This document shows, one piece after another, positions 1 to 5,778 of a stretch of 5,778 nt of DNA (the first letter of the stretch is position 1; each line of letters starts with the position of its first letter). The stretch spans positions 1-5,778 of the forward strand of contig JAPYMU010000085.1 of NCBI GenBank assembly GCA_028286165.1, read 5' to 3'. A program made the position numbers and the translations under genes. The stretch comes from Spongiicolonus versatilis (GTDB lineage: Bacteria > Pseudomonadota > Gammaproteobacteria > Arenicellales > Spongiicolonaceae). The notes beneath the pieces were generated by a model. It was not told where the DNA came from. It saw only the letters and a program-made list of their open reading frames with translations, and searched no databases.

Positions 1-158
1 GGGACCTCCTGTTCAAAACCGGCGCGTACCAACTGCTGATTTTCTCCTCGGTGCTGATTGCGCTGATTTTGTTTTTGCCGAACGGTCTGTTGAGTCTGCA
101 CTTGCCGCGTTTTGCAACCTGGCTGCGCCTGGTCCGGCCGGTGCGCGGAGAACGGTGA
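1..158 (+). CDS. livM: Branched-chain amino acid ABC transporter permease, LivM-like, C-terminal end (partial)
   Basis: The first full codon is at base 3 and the frame runs 51 codons to a TGA at 156-158; the 5' part lies outside the window. The visible part starts DLLFKTGAYQLLIF and continues as one hydrophobic segment (about QLLIFSSVLIALILFLPNGL), followed by a basic tail with several Arg. LivM family permeases typically end this way: a last membrane helix, then a 'P-x-G-L' turn and a short positively charged cytoplasmic tail. The protein would be one of two inner-membrane subunits forming the channel of a Liv/HAAT importer. Its stop codon shares one base with the ATG of the next gene, which is a LivG-like ATPase, and this context supports the assignment. 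The fragment alone is too short to tell the substrate (branched-chain amino acids, amides, urea and others are known for the family). Confidence 0.85.
   Translation, partial: DLLFKTGAYQLLIFSSVLIALILFLPNGLLSLHLPRFATWLRLVRPVRGER
147..150 (+). promoter_or_regulatory. Ribosome binding site for the LivG-like gene
   Basis: GGAG lies 7 bases before the ATG at 158 but only 4 bases before the in-frame GTG at 155. The spacing therefore favours ATG 158 as the start. The site sits inside the end of the upstream permease gene, as expected for translational coupling across the TGATG overlap. Confidence 0.6.
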
Positions 159-934
159 TGGCGTTGCTTGATGTCAACGGCCTCAGCAAACGTTTCGGCG
201 GTTTGGCGGCGGTGAATGACGTCACCTTCAGCGCCGCCGGCGGTGAAATCCTCAGCATCATCGGCCCCAACGGCGCCGGCAAGAGCACGTTGTTTAAGCT
301 CATCTCTTCTTTTCTGCGCCCCAGCGCCGGGCGGATTGTTTTTGACGGCCGCGACATCACCGCGCAGGCGCCGCACACCGTCGCCCGGCTCGGCGTTGTC
401 CGCACTTTTCAGGAGACCACTATTTTCAAGGAGATGACCGCGCTGGACAATGTGGTGGTCGCCCATCACCTGCGCAGCCGCGCCTCGCTCGGCGGTTTTT
501 ACTTCGCCACCCGCCACGCGCGCCGCGATGAAGCGGAGTTCCGCAAAAGCGCGCGCGAAATTCTCGGCTACCTCGGACTCGGTGAAGTCGCCGGCCAGCG
601 CGCCCGCAGTTTGCCCCACGGCCACCTGCGCGCGCTCGGCATCGCCATCGCCATGGCCACCGCGCCGAAGATTCTGCTGCTGGACGAGCCGTTCGCCGGC
701 ATGAATCCGGAGGAGACCAACGCCTGCGTGGAGATGGTGCTCGGCATCCGCAAGCGCGGGGTGACGGTGCTGCTGGTGGAGCACGACATGCGCGCGGTGA
801 TGCGCATCAGCGACCGCATCGTGGTGCTCAACTTCGGCCGCAAGATCGCCGAGGGCAAACCGGCGGAGGTGCGCGAAAACCCGGCGGTGATTGAAGCCTA
901 CCTTGGCCGCCCCGACGACGAACTCGGCGCATAA
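158..934 (+). CDS. livG: Branched-chain amino acid ABC transporter ATP-binding protein, LivG-like
   Basis: This cytoplasmic ATPase subunit (258 aa, the usual LivG length) powers import through the LivH/LivM permease pair, in complex with the LivF-like protein encoded next. Visible motifs are Walker A GPNGAGKST at residues 36-44, a Q-loop at Gln85 (RTFQET), Walker B ILLLDEP at 172-178 with Glu177 as catalytic base, and the switch His209 (VEHD). The C-terminus (about 232-251, EGKPAEVRENPAVIEAYLGR) is the short tail specific to branched-chain amino acid transporter ATPases. The ABC signature is unusual: LPHGHLR at 152-158, where relatives commonly have LSYG/LPYG followed by xQR. The ATG at 158 is preferred over the in-frame GTG at 155 because of ribosome-site spacing. 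The gene overlaps the permease stop by one base and ends 3 bases before the next ATPase. Family assignment is firm; the transported substrate is inferred only from family. Confidence 0.93.
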   Translation: MALLDVNGLSKRFGGLAAVNDVTFSAAGGEILSIIGPNGAGKSTLFKLISSFLRPSAGRIVFDGRDITAQAPHTVARLGVVRTFQETTIFKEMTALDNVVVAHHLRSRASLGGFYFATRHARRDEAEFRKSAREILGYLGLGEVAGQRARSLPHGHLRALGIAIAMATAPKILLLDEPFAGMNPEETNACVEMVLGIRKRGVTVLLVEHDMRAVMRISDRIVVLNFGRKIAEGKPAEVRENPAVIEAYLGRPDDELGA

Positions 935-937
935 AAC

Positions 938-1660
938 ATGAGCGCAGCCTATTTTTCCGCCGACAAGATCAGCGTCTATTACGACCGTGTGCGCGCCATT
1001 GAAGATGTCTCGCTGCACCTGGACGAAGGCGAAATCATCGCCCTCATCGGCGCCAACGGCGCCGGCAAAACCACCACCCTGCGCGCCATCACCGGACTGG
1101 CCAAACTCAGCGCCGGCGAAATCAACTTTGACGGCCGGCGTCTCGACACCCTGGGCGCCGATGCGGTGGTCGCGAGGGGCCTGTCCATGGTGCCGGAAGG
1201 GCGGCGCGTGTTCCCCTACATGAGCGTGCGCGACAACCTGCTGATGGGCGCCTTCCGCCACAACGAAAAGCGCGCCGCCGCGGCCGGCGACCTGGCGCGC
1301 GTCTTCAATCTGTTCCCGCGCCTTGAAGAACGTCTCGGCCAGCAGGCCGGTACGCTCAGCGGCGGCGAGCAGCAGATGGTGGCCATCGCCCGCGCGCTGA
1401 TGTCGCGCCCCAGGCTGCTGCTGCTGGATGAGCCGTCGCTGGGCCTGGCGCCGATGCTGGTGCAGGAGATTGCCCGCACGGTGGTGCGCATCAACAAAGA
1501 GGACGGCATCAGCGTTATTTTAGTGGAGCAGAACTCACGCATGGCCCTGGCCGTCTCGGCGCGCGCATATGCGCTGGAAACCGGCCGCGTCGCGCTGTCC
1601 GGCCGCTCGGAGGACCTGGCGAGGGATGAGCGAATCGTGAAGTTGTATTTGGGCGGGTAA
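938..1660 (+). CDS. livF: Branched-chain amino acid ABC transporter ATP-binding protein, LivF-like
   Basis: This is the second cytoplasmic ATPase of the Liv-type importer (240 aa, normal for LivF), expected to pair with the LivG-like protein. Motifs are Walker A GANGAGKTT at residues 38-46, canonical signature LSGGEQQ at 140-146 and Walker B LLLLDEP at 160-166 with Glu165. Two LivF hallmarks separate it from LivG: the Q-loop position reads VPEGRRVFPYMSV (85-97), with Glu in place of Gln, and the switch position is VEQN with Gln198 instead of His. The ATG lies 3 bases after the LivG stop. No clear Shine-Dalgarno sequence is visible before it (the bases read ggcgcataaaac), so translation is probably coupled to livG. 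The TAA at 1658-1660 is only 9 bases from the stop of the convergent oxidoreductase gene. Confidence 0.94.
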   Translation: MSAAYFSADKISVYYDRVRAIEDVSLHLDEGEIIALIGANGAGKTTTLRAITGLAKLSAGEINFDGRRLDTLGADAVVARGLSMVPEGRRVFPYMSVRDNLLMGAFRHNEKRAAAAGDLARVFNLFPRLEERLGQQAGTLSGGEQQMVAIARALMSRPRLLLLDEPSLGLAPMLVQEIARTVVRINKEDGISVILVEQNSRMALAVSARAYALETGRVALSGRSEDLARDERIVKLYLGG

Positions 1661-1669
1661 GGGCGCGGC

Positions 1670-3274
1670 TCAGCGGTTGTCCTCGGCGACCATCTCCGCC
1701 GCTTTCTCGGCGATCATAATCACCGGCGCGTTGGTGTTGCCGGAGGGAATGGCCGGCATGATGGATGCATCGGCGACGCGCAGGCCGGCGATGCCGTGCA
1801 CCCGCAGGCGGGCGTCGACCACGGCGTGCCGGTCGCCGGCCGGGCCCATCATGCAGGTGCCCACCGGATGGTAGATGGTGGTGCCGGTTTCCCTGGCGTG
1901 CTGCAGCAATTCGGAGTCGCTTTGCAGTTGCGCGCCGGGGAGCAGTTCCTCGGTGGCGTAGTCGCGGATGGCGCGCGCCTGCATGATGCGGCGCGACACT
2001 CTCATGCCGGCCACGGCGATGCGCTGGTCCTCGGCGTCGCCCAGGTAGTTGGGGAAAATTGCCGGATGGGCTGCGGCGTCGGCGGATTTAATTTTGATGC
2101 AGCCGCGGCTGCGCGGGCGCAACTGGCACACCGAGGAGGTGAACGCGGCAAATTTGTGCAAACCCTCACCCGGGCTGTCGGAACTCAGCGGTTGAAAATG
2201 AAACTGAATGTCCGGCCGCGTGAGATTTTCCTCGCTGCGCGCAAAAACGCACACCTGGCTCGCGCCCATGGTCATGGGGCCGCTGCGCAGCAGGAGATAC
2301 TGCAGCCCGATGCGGATTTTTTTGAGCGGGTTGCGCACTTCGTTGTTGAGGGTGGGCCGTGAACTTTTGTAGACCGCGCGGATTTGCAGGTGGTCCTGCA
2401 GGTTGCCGCCAACGCCGGGCAGGTCGCGCGCCACCGCGATGTTTAAACTTTGCAGGTGCGCGCCATCGCCGATGCCGGACAGTTGCAGCAGTTGCGGCGA
2501 GTTGACGGCGCCGGCGGCGAGAATAATCTCGCGCCGGCATGCGGCGCGGCGCAAACCCTCACCCCTGGCGCTGAACTCCACCGCCGCCGCCCGGCCGTTG
2601 GTGATGGTGACGCGGTGCGCAAGGGCCCGGGTGCACACGGTTAAATTGCCGCGCTTCAGCGCCGGGCGCAGGTAGCCGCGCGCGGTGCTCCAGCGCAGGC
2701 CGCGGTGGGCGGTGAGTTGAAAGTAGCCGGCGCCCTCCTGCACCGCGCCGTTGAAGTCGTCGTTGGGCGCGATGCCGGCCTCACTGGCGGCGCGGATGTA
2801 GGCGTCGCAAATCTCGCGCTGGATGCGCATGTCGGAAACCTTGAGCGGGCCGCCGCGGCCGTGGAACTCGTCGGCGCCGCGCTGCTGGTCTTCGGCGCGC
2901 TTGAACAGCGGCAGCACTTCGCGGTAACTCCAGCCGGGGTTGCCGGCCGCGGCCCAGGCGTCGTAGTCGGCGCGGTGGCCGCGGATGTACAGCAGGCCGT
3001 TGATGGAACTGGAGCCGCCGAGCACCTTGCCGCGCGGCCACTTCATGCGCCGGCCGTTGATGCCGGGGTCGGGCTCGGTCACGTGGCACCAGTCGGTGGC
3101 CGGATTGTGCATGGTTTTGAAGTAGCCCACCGGAATGTGGATCCACGGGTTGCGGTCGCGGCCGCCGGCCTCCAGCAGCAGCACACTGCAACCGCCGCCG
3201 GCGCTCAGGCGGTTGGCCAGTACACAGCCGGCGCTGCCGGCGCCGACAATGATGTAGTCAAAAGCCTCACCCAC
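1670..3274 (-). CDS. GMC-family FAD-dependent oxidoreductase (choline/alcohol dehydrogenase-like)
   Basis: This 534-aa flavoprotein of the glucose-methanol-choline family oxidises an alcohol group to an aldehyde or ketone; bacterial dehydrogenase members pass electrons to the respiratory chain. The ADP-binding motif VGAGSAG (10-16) is at the N-terminus. GMC signature 1 is at 80-99 (PRGKVLGGSSSINGLLYIRG) and signature 2 at 255-269 (GAVNSPQLLQLSGIG). The catalytic pair is His469 (YHPVGTCMMG) and Asn513 (PSGNTNAP), 44 residues apart, as in choline oxidase (His466/Asn510). No signal peptide is visible, so it is cytoplasmic or membrane-associated. The start is GTG at 3274-3272; the next Met is far downstream of the FAD motif, so no later start is possible. 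The gene overlaps the TRAP large permease by 8 bases, implying coupled translation and a role in metabolising the imported solute. It could be annotated as choline dehydrogenase BetA, but no betaine-aldehyde dehydrogenase or BetI neighbour supports that, so the substrate is left open. Confidence 0.93.
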   Translation of the reverse strand: MGEAFDYIIVGAGSAGCVLANRLSAGGGCSVLLLEAGGRDRNPWIHIPVGYFKTMHNPATDWCHVTEPDPGINGRRMKWPRGKVLGGSSSINGLLYIRGHRADYDAWAAAGNPGWSYREVLPLFKRAEDQQRGADEFHGRGGPLKVSDMRIQREICDAYIRAASEAGIAPNDDFNGAVQEGAGYFQLTAHRGLRWSTARGYLRPALKRGNLTVCTRALAHRVTITNGRAAAVEFSARGEGLRRAACRREIILAAGAVNSPQLLQLSGIGDGAHLQSLNIAVARDLPGVGGNLQDHLQIRAVYKSSRPTLNNEVRNPLKKIRIGLQYLLLRSGPMTMGASQVCVFARSEENLTRPDIQFHFQPLSSDSPGEGLHKFAAFTSSVCQLRPRSRGCIKIKSADAAAHPAIFPNYLGDAEDQRIAVAGMRVSRRIMQARAIRDYATEELLPGAQLQSDSELLQHARETGTTIYHPVGTCMMGPAGDRHAVVDARLRVHGIAGLRVADASIMPAIPSGNTNAPVIMIAEKAAEMVAEDNR

Positions 3275-4586
3275 CGTAAATCAATCCCGGCAGCCACAGC
3301 GCGATTTGCGGGAAGACGATGATGAGAATCAAGCCCAGCAGTTGGATGAGCATGAACTGCATCATGCCGTGGTAGATGTCCTTCAGGTCCCACTGCGGCA
3401 CCACGCCCTTGAGGAAGTAGGCCGATAAGGCCACCGGCGGCGACAGCCATGCGGTCTGCAGGTTCACCGCCACCAAAATGGCGAACCAGGTGAGGTTGAA
3501 GCCGAGTTGCTCCACCAGCGGCAGCAGGATGGGCACGATAATCAGCACGATGGGCACCCACTCCAGCGGCCAGCCGAGCAGAAAAATCAGCGCCATGATA
3601 ATCAGCAGAATGAGCACCGGCGACCACTCCAGCCCGAGCAGCAGTTCGGTGAGCATGGTCGGCGTGCCCAGGCGCGAAAACACGGCGCCGAAGAAGTTGG
3701 AGGCGGCGACCAAAAAAAGCACCAGCGCCGAGATTTCCAACGTGCGAATCAGCGCCGTTCTGAGTTTGGCCCACGACAGGCGGCGGTAGGCCAGGGTCAG
3801 CAGCAGCGCGCCGAAAGCGCCGCAACCGGCGCCCTCGGTGGGGGTGGCGAGGCCGAACAGGATGCTGCCCAGGGCCGAGAACACCAGCAGCGCCGGCGGC
3901 ACCAGGCCGAGCATGAACTCGCGCCACACCTCGGCCATGCCCTGCGGCTGTTCACTCTCCGCCAGCACCGGGCCCAGTGCCGGGTTCATCCAGCAGCGCA
4001 CCATGGAATAGGCGGCGTAGAGGAAGGCGAGCATGATGCCGGGCACGATGGCGGCGGCGAACAGGTCGGTGACCGGCACCTCCATCACCGGCCCCATGAC
4101 CACCAGCATGATGGACGGCGGGATGAGAATGCCGAGGGTGCCGCCGGCGGTGATGGTGCCGGCGGCCATGCGCACGTCGTAGTTTGAGCGGTTCATGGTT
4201 TTGGCCGCCATGATGCCGAGGATGGTGACCGAGGCGCCCACAATGCCGGTGGCGGCGGCGAAGATGGTGGACACGAACAGCACCGCCAGATACAGCGCGC
4301 CGCGCGTGCGCGACAGCATCAGTTGCACCGCCGAGAACAGCCGCTCCATCAGCCCGGCCTGCTCCATCATGATTCCCATGAAAATGAACAGCGGCACCGC
4401 GGCCAGGGTCTGCTCCAGCATCACCGAGTTGAACTGGAAGGTCATCAGGTAGAACACCACATCACCGAAACCGATGTAGCCGAAAACCACGCCGAGAAAA
4501 ATCAGCGTGAACGAGATGGGGAAGCCGACGAAAATCGCCAGCAACATGCAGCCGATTAAAACCAGGCCGAGGATTTCCGGAGTCAT
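3267..4586 (-). CDS. dctM: TRAP transporter large permease, DctM family (FcbT3-like subgroup)
   Basis: This is the transport-domain subunit of a tripartite ATP-independent periplasmic importer; such systems use a sodium gradient. The protein has 439 aa, typical for the family, and is almost wholly hydrophobic with about 11-12 membrane segments. Conserved family stretches are VPLFIFMGIMMEQAG (64-78), GTLGILIPPSIMLVV (149-163), GLATPTEGAG (245-254), LGWPLEWVPIVLIIVP (337-352) and LQTAWLSPPVALSAYFLKG (376-394). The last two resemble the subgroup named after the 4-chlorobenzoate transporter FcbT (mannitol/chloroaromatic-type in COG naming), which also includes keto-acid and lactate importers. The ATG overlaps the DctQ stop as ATGA (4 bases), and the 3' end overlaps the GMC start by 8 bases. 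The Shine-Dalgarno sequence is weak (GAGCAG inside dctQ), fitting coupling. Family call is certain; the substrate is unknown because the binding protein, not this subunit, sets specificity. Confidence 0.95.
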   Translation of the reverse strand: MTPEILGLVLIGCMLLAIFVGFPISFTLIFLGVVFGYIGFGDVVFYLMTFQFNSVMLEQTLAAVPLFIFMGIMMEQAGLMERLFSAVQLMLSRTRGALYLAVLFVSTIFAAATGIVGASVTILGIMAAKTMNRSNYDVRMAAGTITAGGTLGILIPPSIMLVVMGPVMEVPVTDLFAAAIVPGIMLAFLYAAYSMVRCWMNPALGPVLAESEQPQGMAEVWREFMLGLVPPALLVFSALGSILFGLATPTEGAGCGAFGALLLTLAYRRLSWAKLRTALIRTLEISALVLFLVAASNFFGAVFSRLGTPTMLTELLLGLEWSPVLILLIIMALIFLLGWPLEWVPIVLIIVPILLPLVEQLGFNLTWFAILVAVNLQTAWLSPPVALSAYFLKGVVPQWDLKDIYHGMMQFMLIQLLGLILIIVFPQIALWLPGLIYGG

Positions 4587-5218
4587 GACTGCTGCTCGCC
4601 GGCGGCCTGGTGCGGCCAGCGGTTATGGGCGGCGGCGTAGAAGCATTTGAGCAACTCCGACACGCCCTGGATGAGCAGCAGCACGATGCCGGCCGGCAGC
4701 GCGGTCTTCACCGGCGCCACATATGGCATCCACGCGGTGTCCATGCCGCGCTCGCCGCGCAGCCACGAGGCCCAGGAAAAGTCCACCGCGGCAAACAGAA
4801 AAAACAGCAAGCCGGGAAAATAAAACAAAATGTACAGCGCGCCATCCACCGCGCCCTGCACCCGCGGAGCGAAGTTGCGGTAGAGAAAATCGGCGCGGAT
4901 ATGCACGCCGCGCGACAGCGCATAGCCGGCGCCTAACATGAACAGCGCGCCGTACATCATGCGGCTCATGTCGTAGGCCCAGATGGTGGGCGCGACAAAA
5001 ACATAGCGCAGAAAAATTTCCACCACCATGGCGCCGAACAGGGGAATGGTGAGCCAGCACACCACCTGCCCCACCAGCCGGCTGAAGCGGTCGATGCGGG
5101 TAATGACGGCGCCCATCCACCCCGGCATGTCGTCCGGCATGGCGGTGATGTCGTGGGCCTCGGCGATGAGTTCGTCGGTGATTTCGGGGGCGTCGTCAGG
5201 CTTGCGGTCGTCGGGCAT
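4583..5218 (-). CDS. dctQ: TRAP transporter small permease, DctQ family (FcbT2-like subgroup)
   Basis: This 211-aa inner-membrane protein forms the scaffold partner of DctM. Four hydrophobic segments are visible at about residues 48-70, 86-103, 125-146 and 172-192, the standard DctQ topology. Family-like residues include EIFLRYVF (67-74), the WAYDMSRMMYGALFMLGAGY stretch (80-99), and SRGVHIRADFLY (102-113) after the second segment. It is longer than minimal DctQ proteins because of an acidic, hydrophilic N-terminus of about 35 residues (many Asp/Glu between residues 3 and 30) and a short polar C-terminal tail (AAGEQQS). The ATG at 5218 follows a good GAGGA ribosome site, unlike the coupled genes downstream, so it is an independent translation start after the 140-base gap. 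The TGA overlaps the dctM ATG by 4 bases. Confidence 0.92.
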   Translation of the reverse strand: MPDDRKPDDAPEITDELIAEAHDITAMPDDMPGWMGAVITRIDRFSRLVGQVVCWLTIPLFGAMVVEIFLRYVFVAPTIWAYDMSRMMYGALFMLGAGYALSRGVHIRADFLYRNFAPRVQGAVDGALYILFYFPGLLFFLFAAVDFSWASWLRGERGMDTAWMPYVAPVKTALPAGIVLLLIQGVSELLKCFYAAAHNRWPHQAAGEQQS

Positions 5219-5225
5219 GGCGGAA

Positions 5226-5230
5226 TCCTC
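5226..5230 (-). promoter_or_regulatory. Ribosome binding site for dctQ
   Basis: On the minus strand GAGGA stands 7 bases before the ATG of the small permease gene. It is the clearest Shine-Dalgarno sequence in the minus-strand cluster and supports the chosen start. Confidence 0.65.
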
Positions 5231-5271
5231 GTGCTTGGGGAAAGGGTTCGGGGGCGGGCGCTGGTTGCACC

Positions 5272-5320
5272 GTCAACAGCGGCGGTTGCGCCGCCGCCGG
5301 CACCGCCGGCACTGTCAACA
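5272..5320. repeat. Short direct repeat GTCAACA, two copies
   Basis: GTCAACA occurs at 5272-5278 and 5314-5320, spaced exactly 42 bases start to start, with similar flanks (followed by aGCGg and aCAGCGcc). The two copies bracket the two GC-only stem-loops. This may reflect local duplication of low-complexity sequence. Confidence 0.35.
5279..5310 (-). other. Two adjacent GC-only stem-loops
   Basis: Bases 5296-5310 form GCCGGC-GGT-GCCGGC on the minus strand, a perfect 6-bp stem with a 3-base loop. Bases 5279-5294 form GCGGCG-CAAC-CGCCGC, a perfect 6-bp stem with a 4-base loop. They are separated by one base and could stack. Such matches arise easily in GC-rich repetitive DNA, so function is uncertain. 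Confidence 0.4.
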
Positions 5321-5334
5321 ACAGCGCCAACGGC

Positions 5335-5358
5335 ACCGGAAGCGGCGGCCGCGCCGGT
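5335..5358 (-). other. Stem-loop directly after the binding-protein stop codon
   Basis: Read on the minus strand directly after TAA, the bases form ACCGG-C-GCGG-CCG-CCGC-TT-CCGGT: a 5-bp outer stem, a small 1x2 internal loop, a 4-bp inner stem and a 3-base loop, all outer and inner pairs perfect. It begins at the base next to the stop codon. A T-tract is absent, so an mRNA 3'-end stabiliser or processing barrier is more likely than a terminator. Confidence 0.55.
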
Positions 5359-5778
5359 TTACTTCTTCAACTGGTCGGCGTAGGCCTTGCCCAGGTTGGC
5401 GTTGGTGGCCTGCGCGCCGGCCCAGAACGGCACCGCAGTGTCGGCGAAAGCCTTCATGGAGTCCCAGACTTTCTTGAAGAAGGCGTTTTCGCTTTTGTAT
5501 TTGTCCATGCTGTTGCCGACCGCGTTCATGTATTCCGGAAAATAGTCGGCCGGCGTGTCGTGCAGGATGACGCCGTGGTTGTCGGTGAGGTCCTTGAGCG
5601 CCTTGCCGTTTTCGTGGATGCGGTAGGCCATGGCCTGCATCAGCGAGGCGTTGGCCGCCACTTCCATGGCTTTTTTCTGGTGCGGCGTGAGTCTGTTCCA
5701 GACGTCGCCGTTGATGTAGAGGTCGGCGTTGACCACAACCTGGTGCAGGCCCTGCAGGTAGTAGTGCTTCAGCACTTT
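5359..5778 (-). CDS. dctP: TRAP transporter solute-binding protein, DctP family (TakP/FcbT1-like), C-terminal part (partial)
   Basis: The frame is open to the right edge of the window and ends at TAA (5361-5359), giving the last 139 residues; a full protein of this subgroup has roughly 360 aa, so the signal peptide and most of the binding cleft are missing. The protein would capture the solute in the periplasm and hand it to DctQM. Visible features fit the subgroup: YLQGLHQVVVNADLYING near the start, DVWNRLTPHQKKAMEVAA (in this family a segment with 'W..L....Q....AA'), the ALKDLTDNHGVILHDTP segment, and an amphipathic C-terminal helix with WAGAQATNANLGKAYADQLKK-type residues. The Arg that usually binds the substrate carboxylate would lie upstream, so specificity cannot be judged. 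A strong stem-loop begins right after its stop codon. The internal ATG near the edge is not the start, because the codon before it is sense (AAA) and the fold would be incomplete. Confidence 0.87.
   Translation of the reverse strand, partial: KVLKHYYLQGLHQVVVNADLYINGDVWNRLTPHQKKAMEVAANASLMQAMAYRIHENGKALKDLTDNHGVILHDTPADYFPEYMNAVGNSMDKYKSENAFFKKVWDSMKAFADTAVPFWAGAQATNANLGKAYADQLKK

Larger units (their letters stand above)
5219..5358 (-). promoter_or_regulatory. Structured intercistronic region between dctP and dctQ
   Basis: This 140-base gap is the only substantial non-coding stretch in the window. It is very GC-rich and low in complexity (repeated GCC/GGC/GTT units), and contains three stem-loops listed separately, followed by the dctQ ribosome site. 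No run of T follows any hairpin on the minus strand, so a classical intrinsic terminator is not supported, and I see no convincing -35/-10 pair. Operons for binding-protein transporters often carry hairpins after the binding-protein gene that stabilise its mRNA or reduce expression of the membrane subunits. That role is inferred here. Confidence 0.55.

Noticed and set aside
155..157. GTG as the LivG start
   Set aside because: It is in frame and adds only one residue, but GGAG at 147-150 is too close to it and is correctly spaced for the ATG at 158.
1796..2362. 188-codon plus-strand open frame opposite the GMC gene
   Set aside because: It lies wholly antisense to a gene with clear family motifs, its composition is Ala/Gly/Arg/His-rich with no domain, and long antisense frames are expected in GC-rich DNA.
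1670..3274. Naming the GMC gene betA (choline dehydrogenase)
   Set aside because: The motifs define the GMC family but not the substrate, and no betaine-pathway genes (betB, betI, betT) are present in the window.
2705..3322. 205-codon plus-strand open frame opposite the GMC N-terminal half
   Set aside because: Shadow of the GMC gene. The Val/Ala/Gly-rich translation mirrors third-position GC bias and shows no recognisable motif.
3205..3927. 240-codon minus-strand frame overlapping dctM and the GMC start
   Set aside because: Out-of-frame overlap on the same strand with two well-supported genes; Ala/Arg/His-rich with no motif.
3507..4187. 226-codon plus-strand open frame opposite dctM
   Set aside because: The His/Gln/Arg/Glu-rich translation is the typical antisense image of a membrane protein gene (Leu/Ile/Val codons read in reverse), so it is not a gene.
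5335..5358. Intrinsic terminator after dctP
   Set aside because: The stem is good but no T-tract follows on the minus strand, and the downstream permease genes need the same message.
1..5778. Search for tRNA, insertion sequence, CRISPR array or toxin-antitoxin genes
   Set aside because: No cloverleaf-like segment, terminal inverted repeats, regularly spaced repeats or small paired genes were seen. Almost every base is taken up by the seven transport and enzyme genes.

Overview
This 5.8 kb window is GC-rich, almost fully coding, and holds two solute-transport gene clusters that converge on each other. Gene families, codon style and tight gene packing point to a heterotrophic proteobacterium (alpha-, beta- or gamma-). 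The sequence gives no marker that fixes the class. There are no RNA genes, mobile elements, CRISPR arrays or integration signs.

Left block, + strand, 1-1660: the distal end of a branched-chain amino acid type (HAAT/Liv) ABC importer operon. It holds the last 51 codons of a LivM-like permease, then the two ATPases LivG-like (158-934) and LivF-like (938-1660). The genes overlap by one base or lie 3 bases apart, so they are read as one message. The binding protein and the LivH permease would lie to the left, outside the window.

Right block, - strand, 5778-1670: a TRAP transporter operon in the order binding protein (3' end only), 140-base intercistronic region, small permease DctQ, large permease DctM, then a GMC-family FAD oxidoreductase. 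DctQ/DctM overlap by 4 bases and DctM/GMC by 8 bases, so the oxidoreductase is built into the transporter operon. The likely reading is uptake of an organic solute (a carboxylate or related compound) by the sodium-coupled TRAP system, followed by oxidation of an alcohol group on that solute or a derivative. The substrate cannot be read from the sequence.

The two blocks meet tail to tail with only 9 bases between stop codons and no visible terminator. The 140-base gap after the binding-protein gene is the only real non-coding stretch. It contains three GC-rich perfect or near-perfect stem-loops and low-complexity sequence, which fits an mRNA-stabilising or attenuating element that keeps the binding protein more abundant than the membrane subunits. 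Nothing here looks like a new type of biological system. The points most worth a second look are the TRAP-GMC coupling, the structured intercistronic region and the altered ABC signature in LivG.
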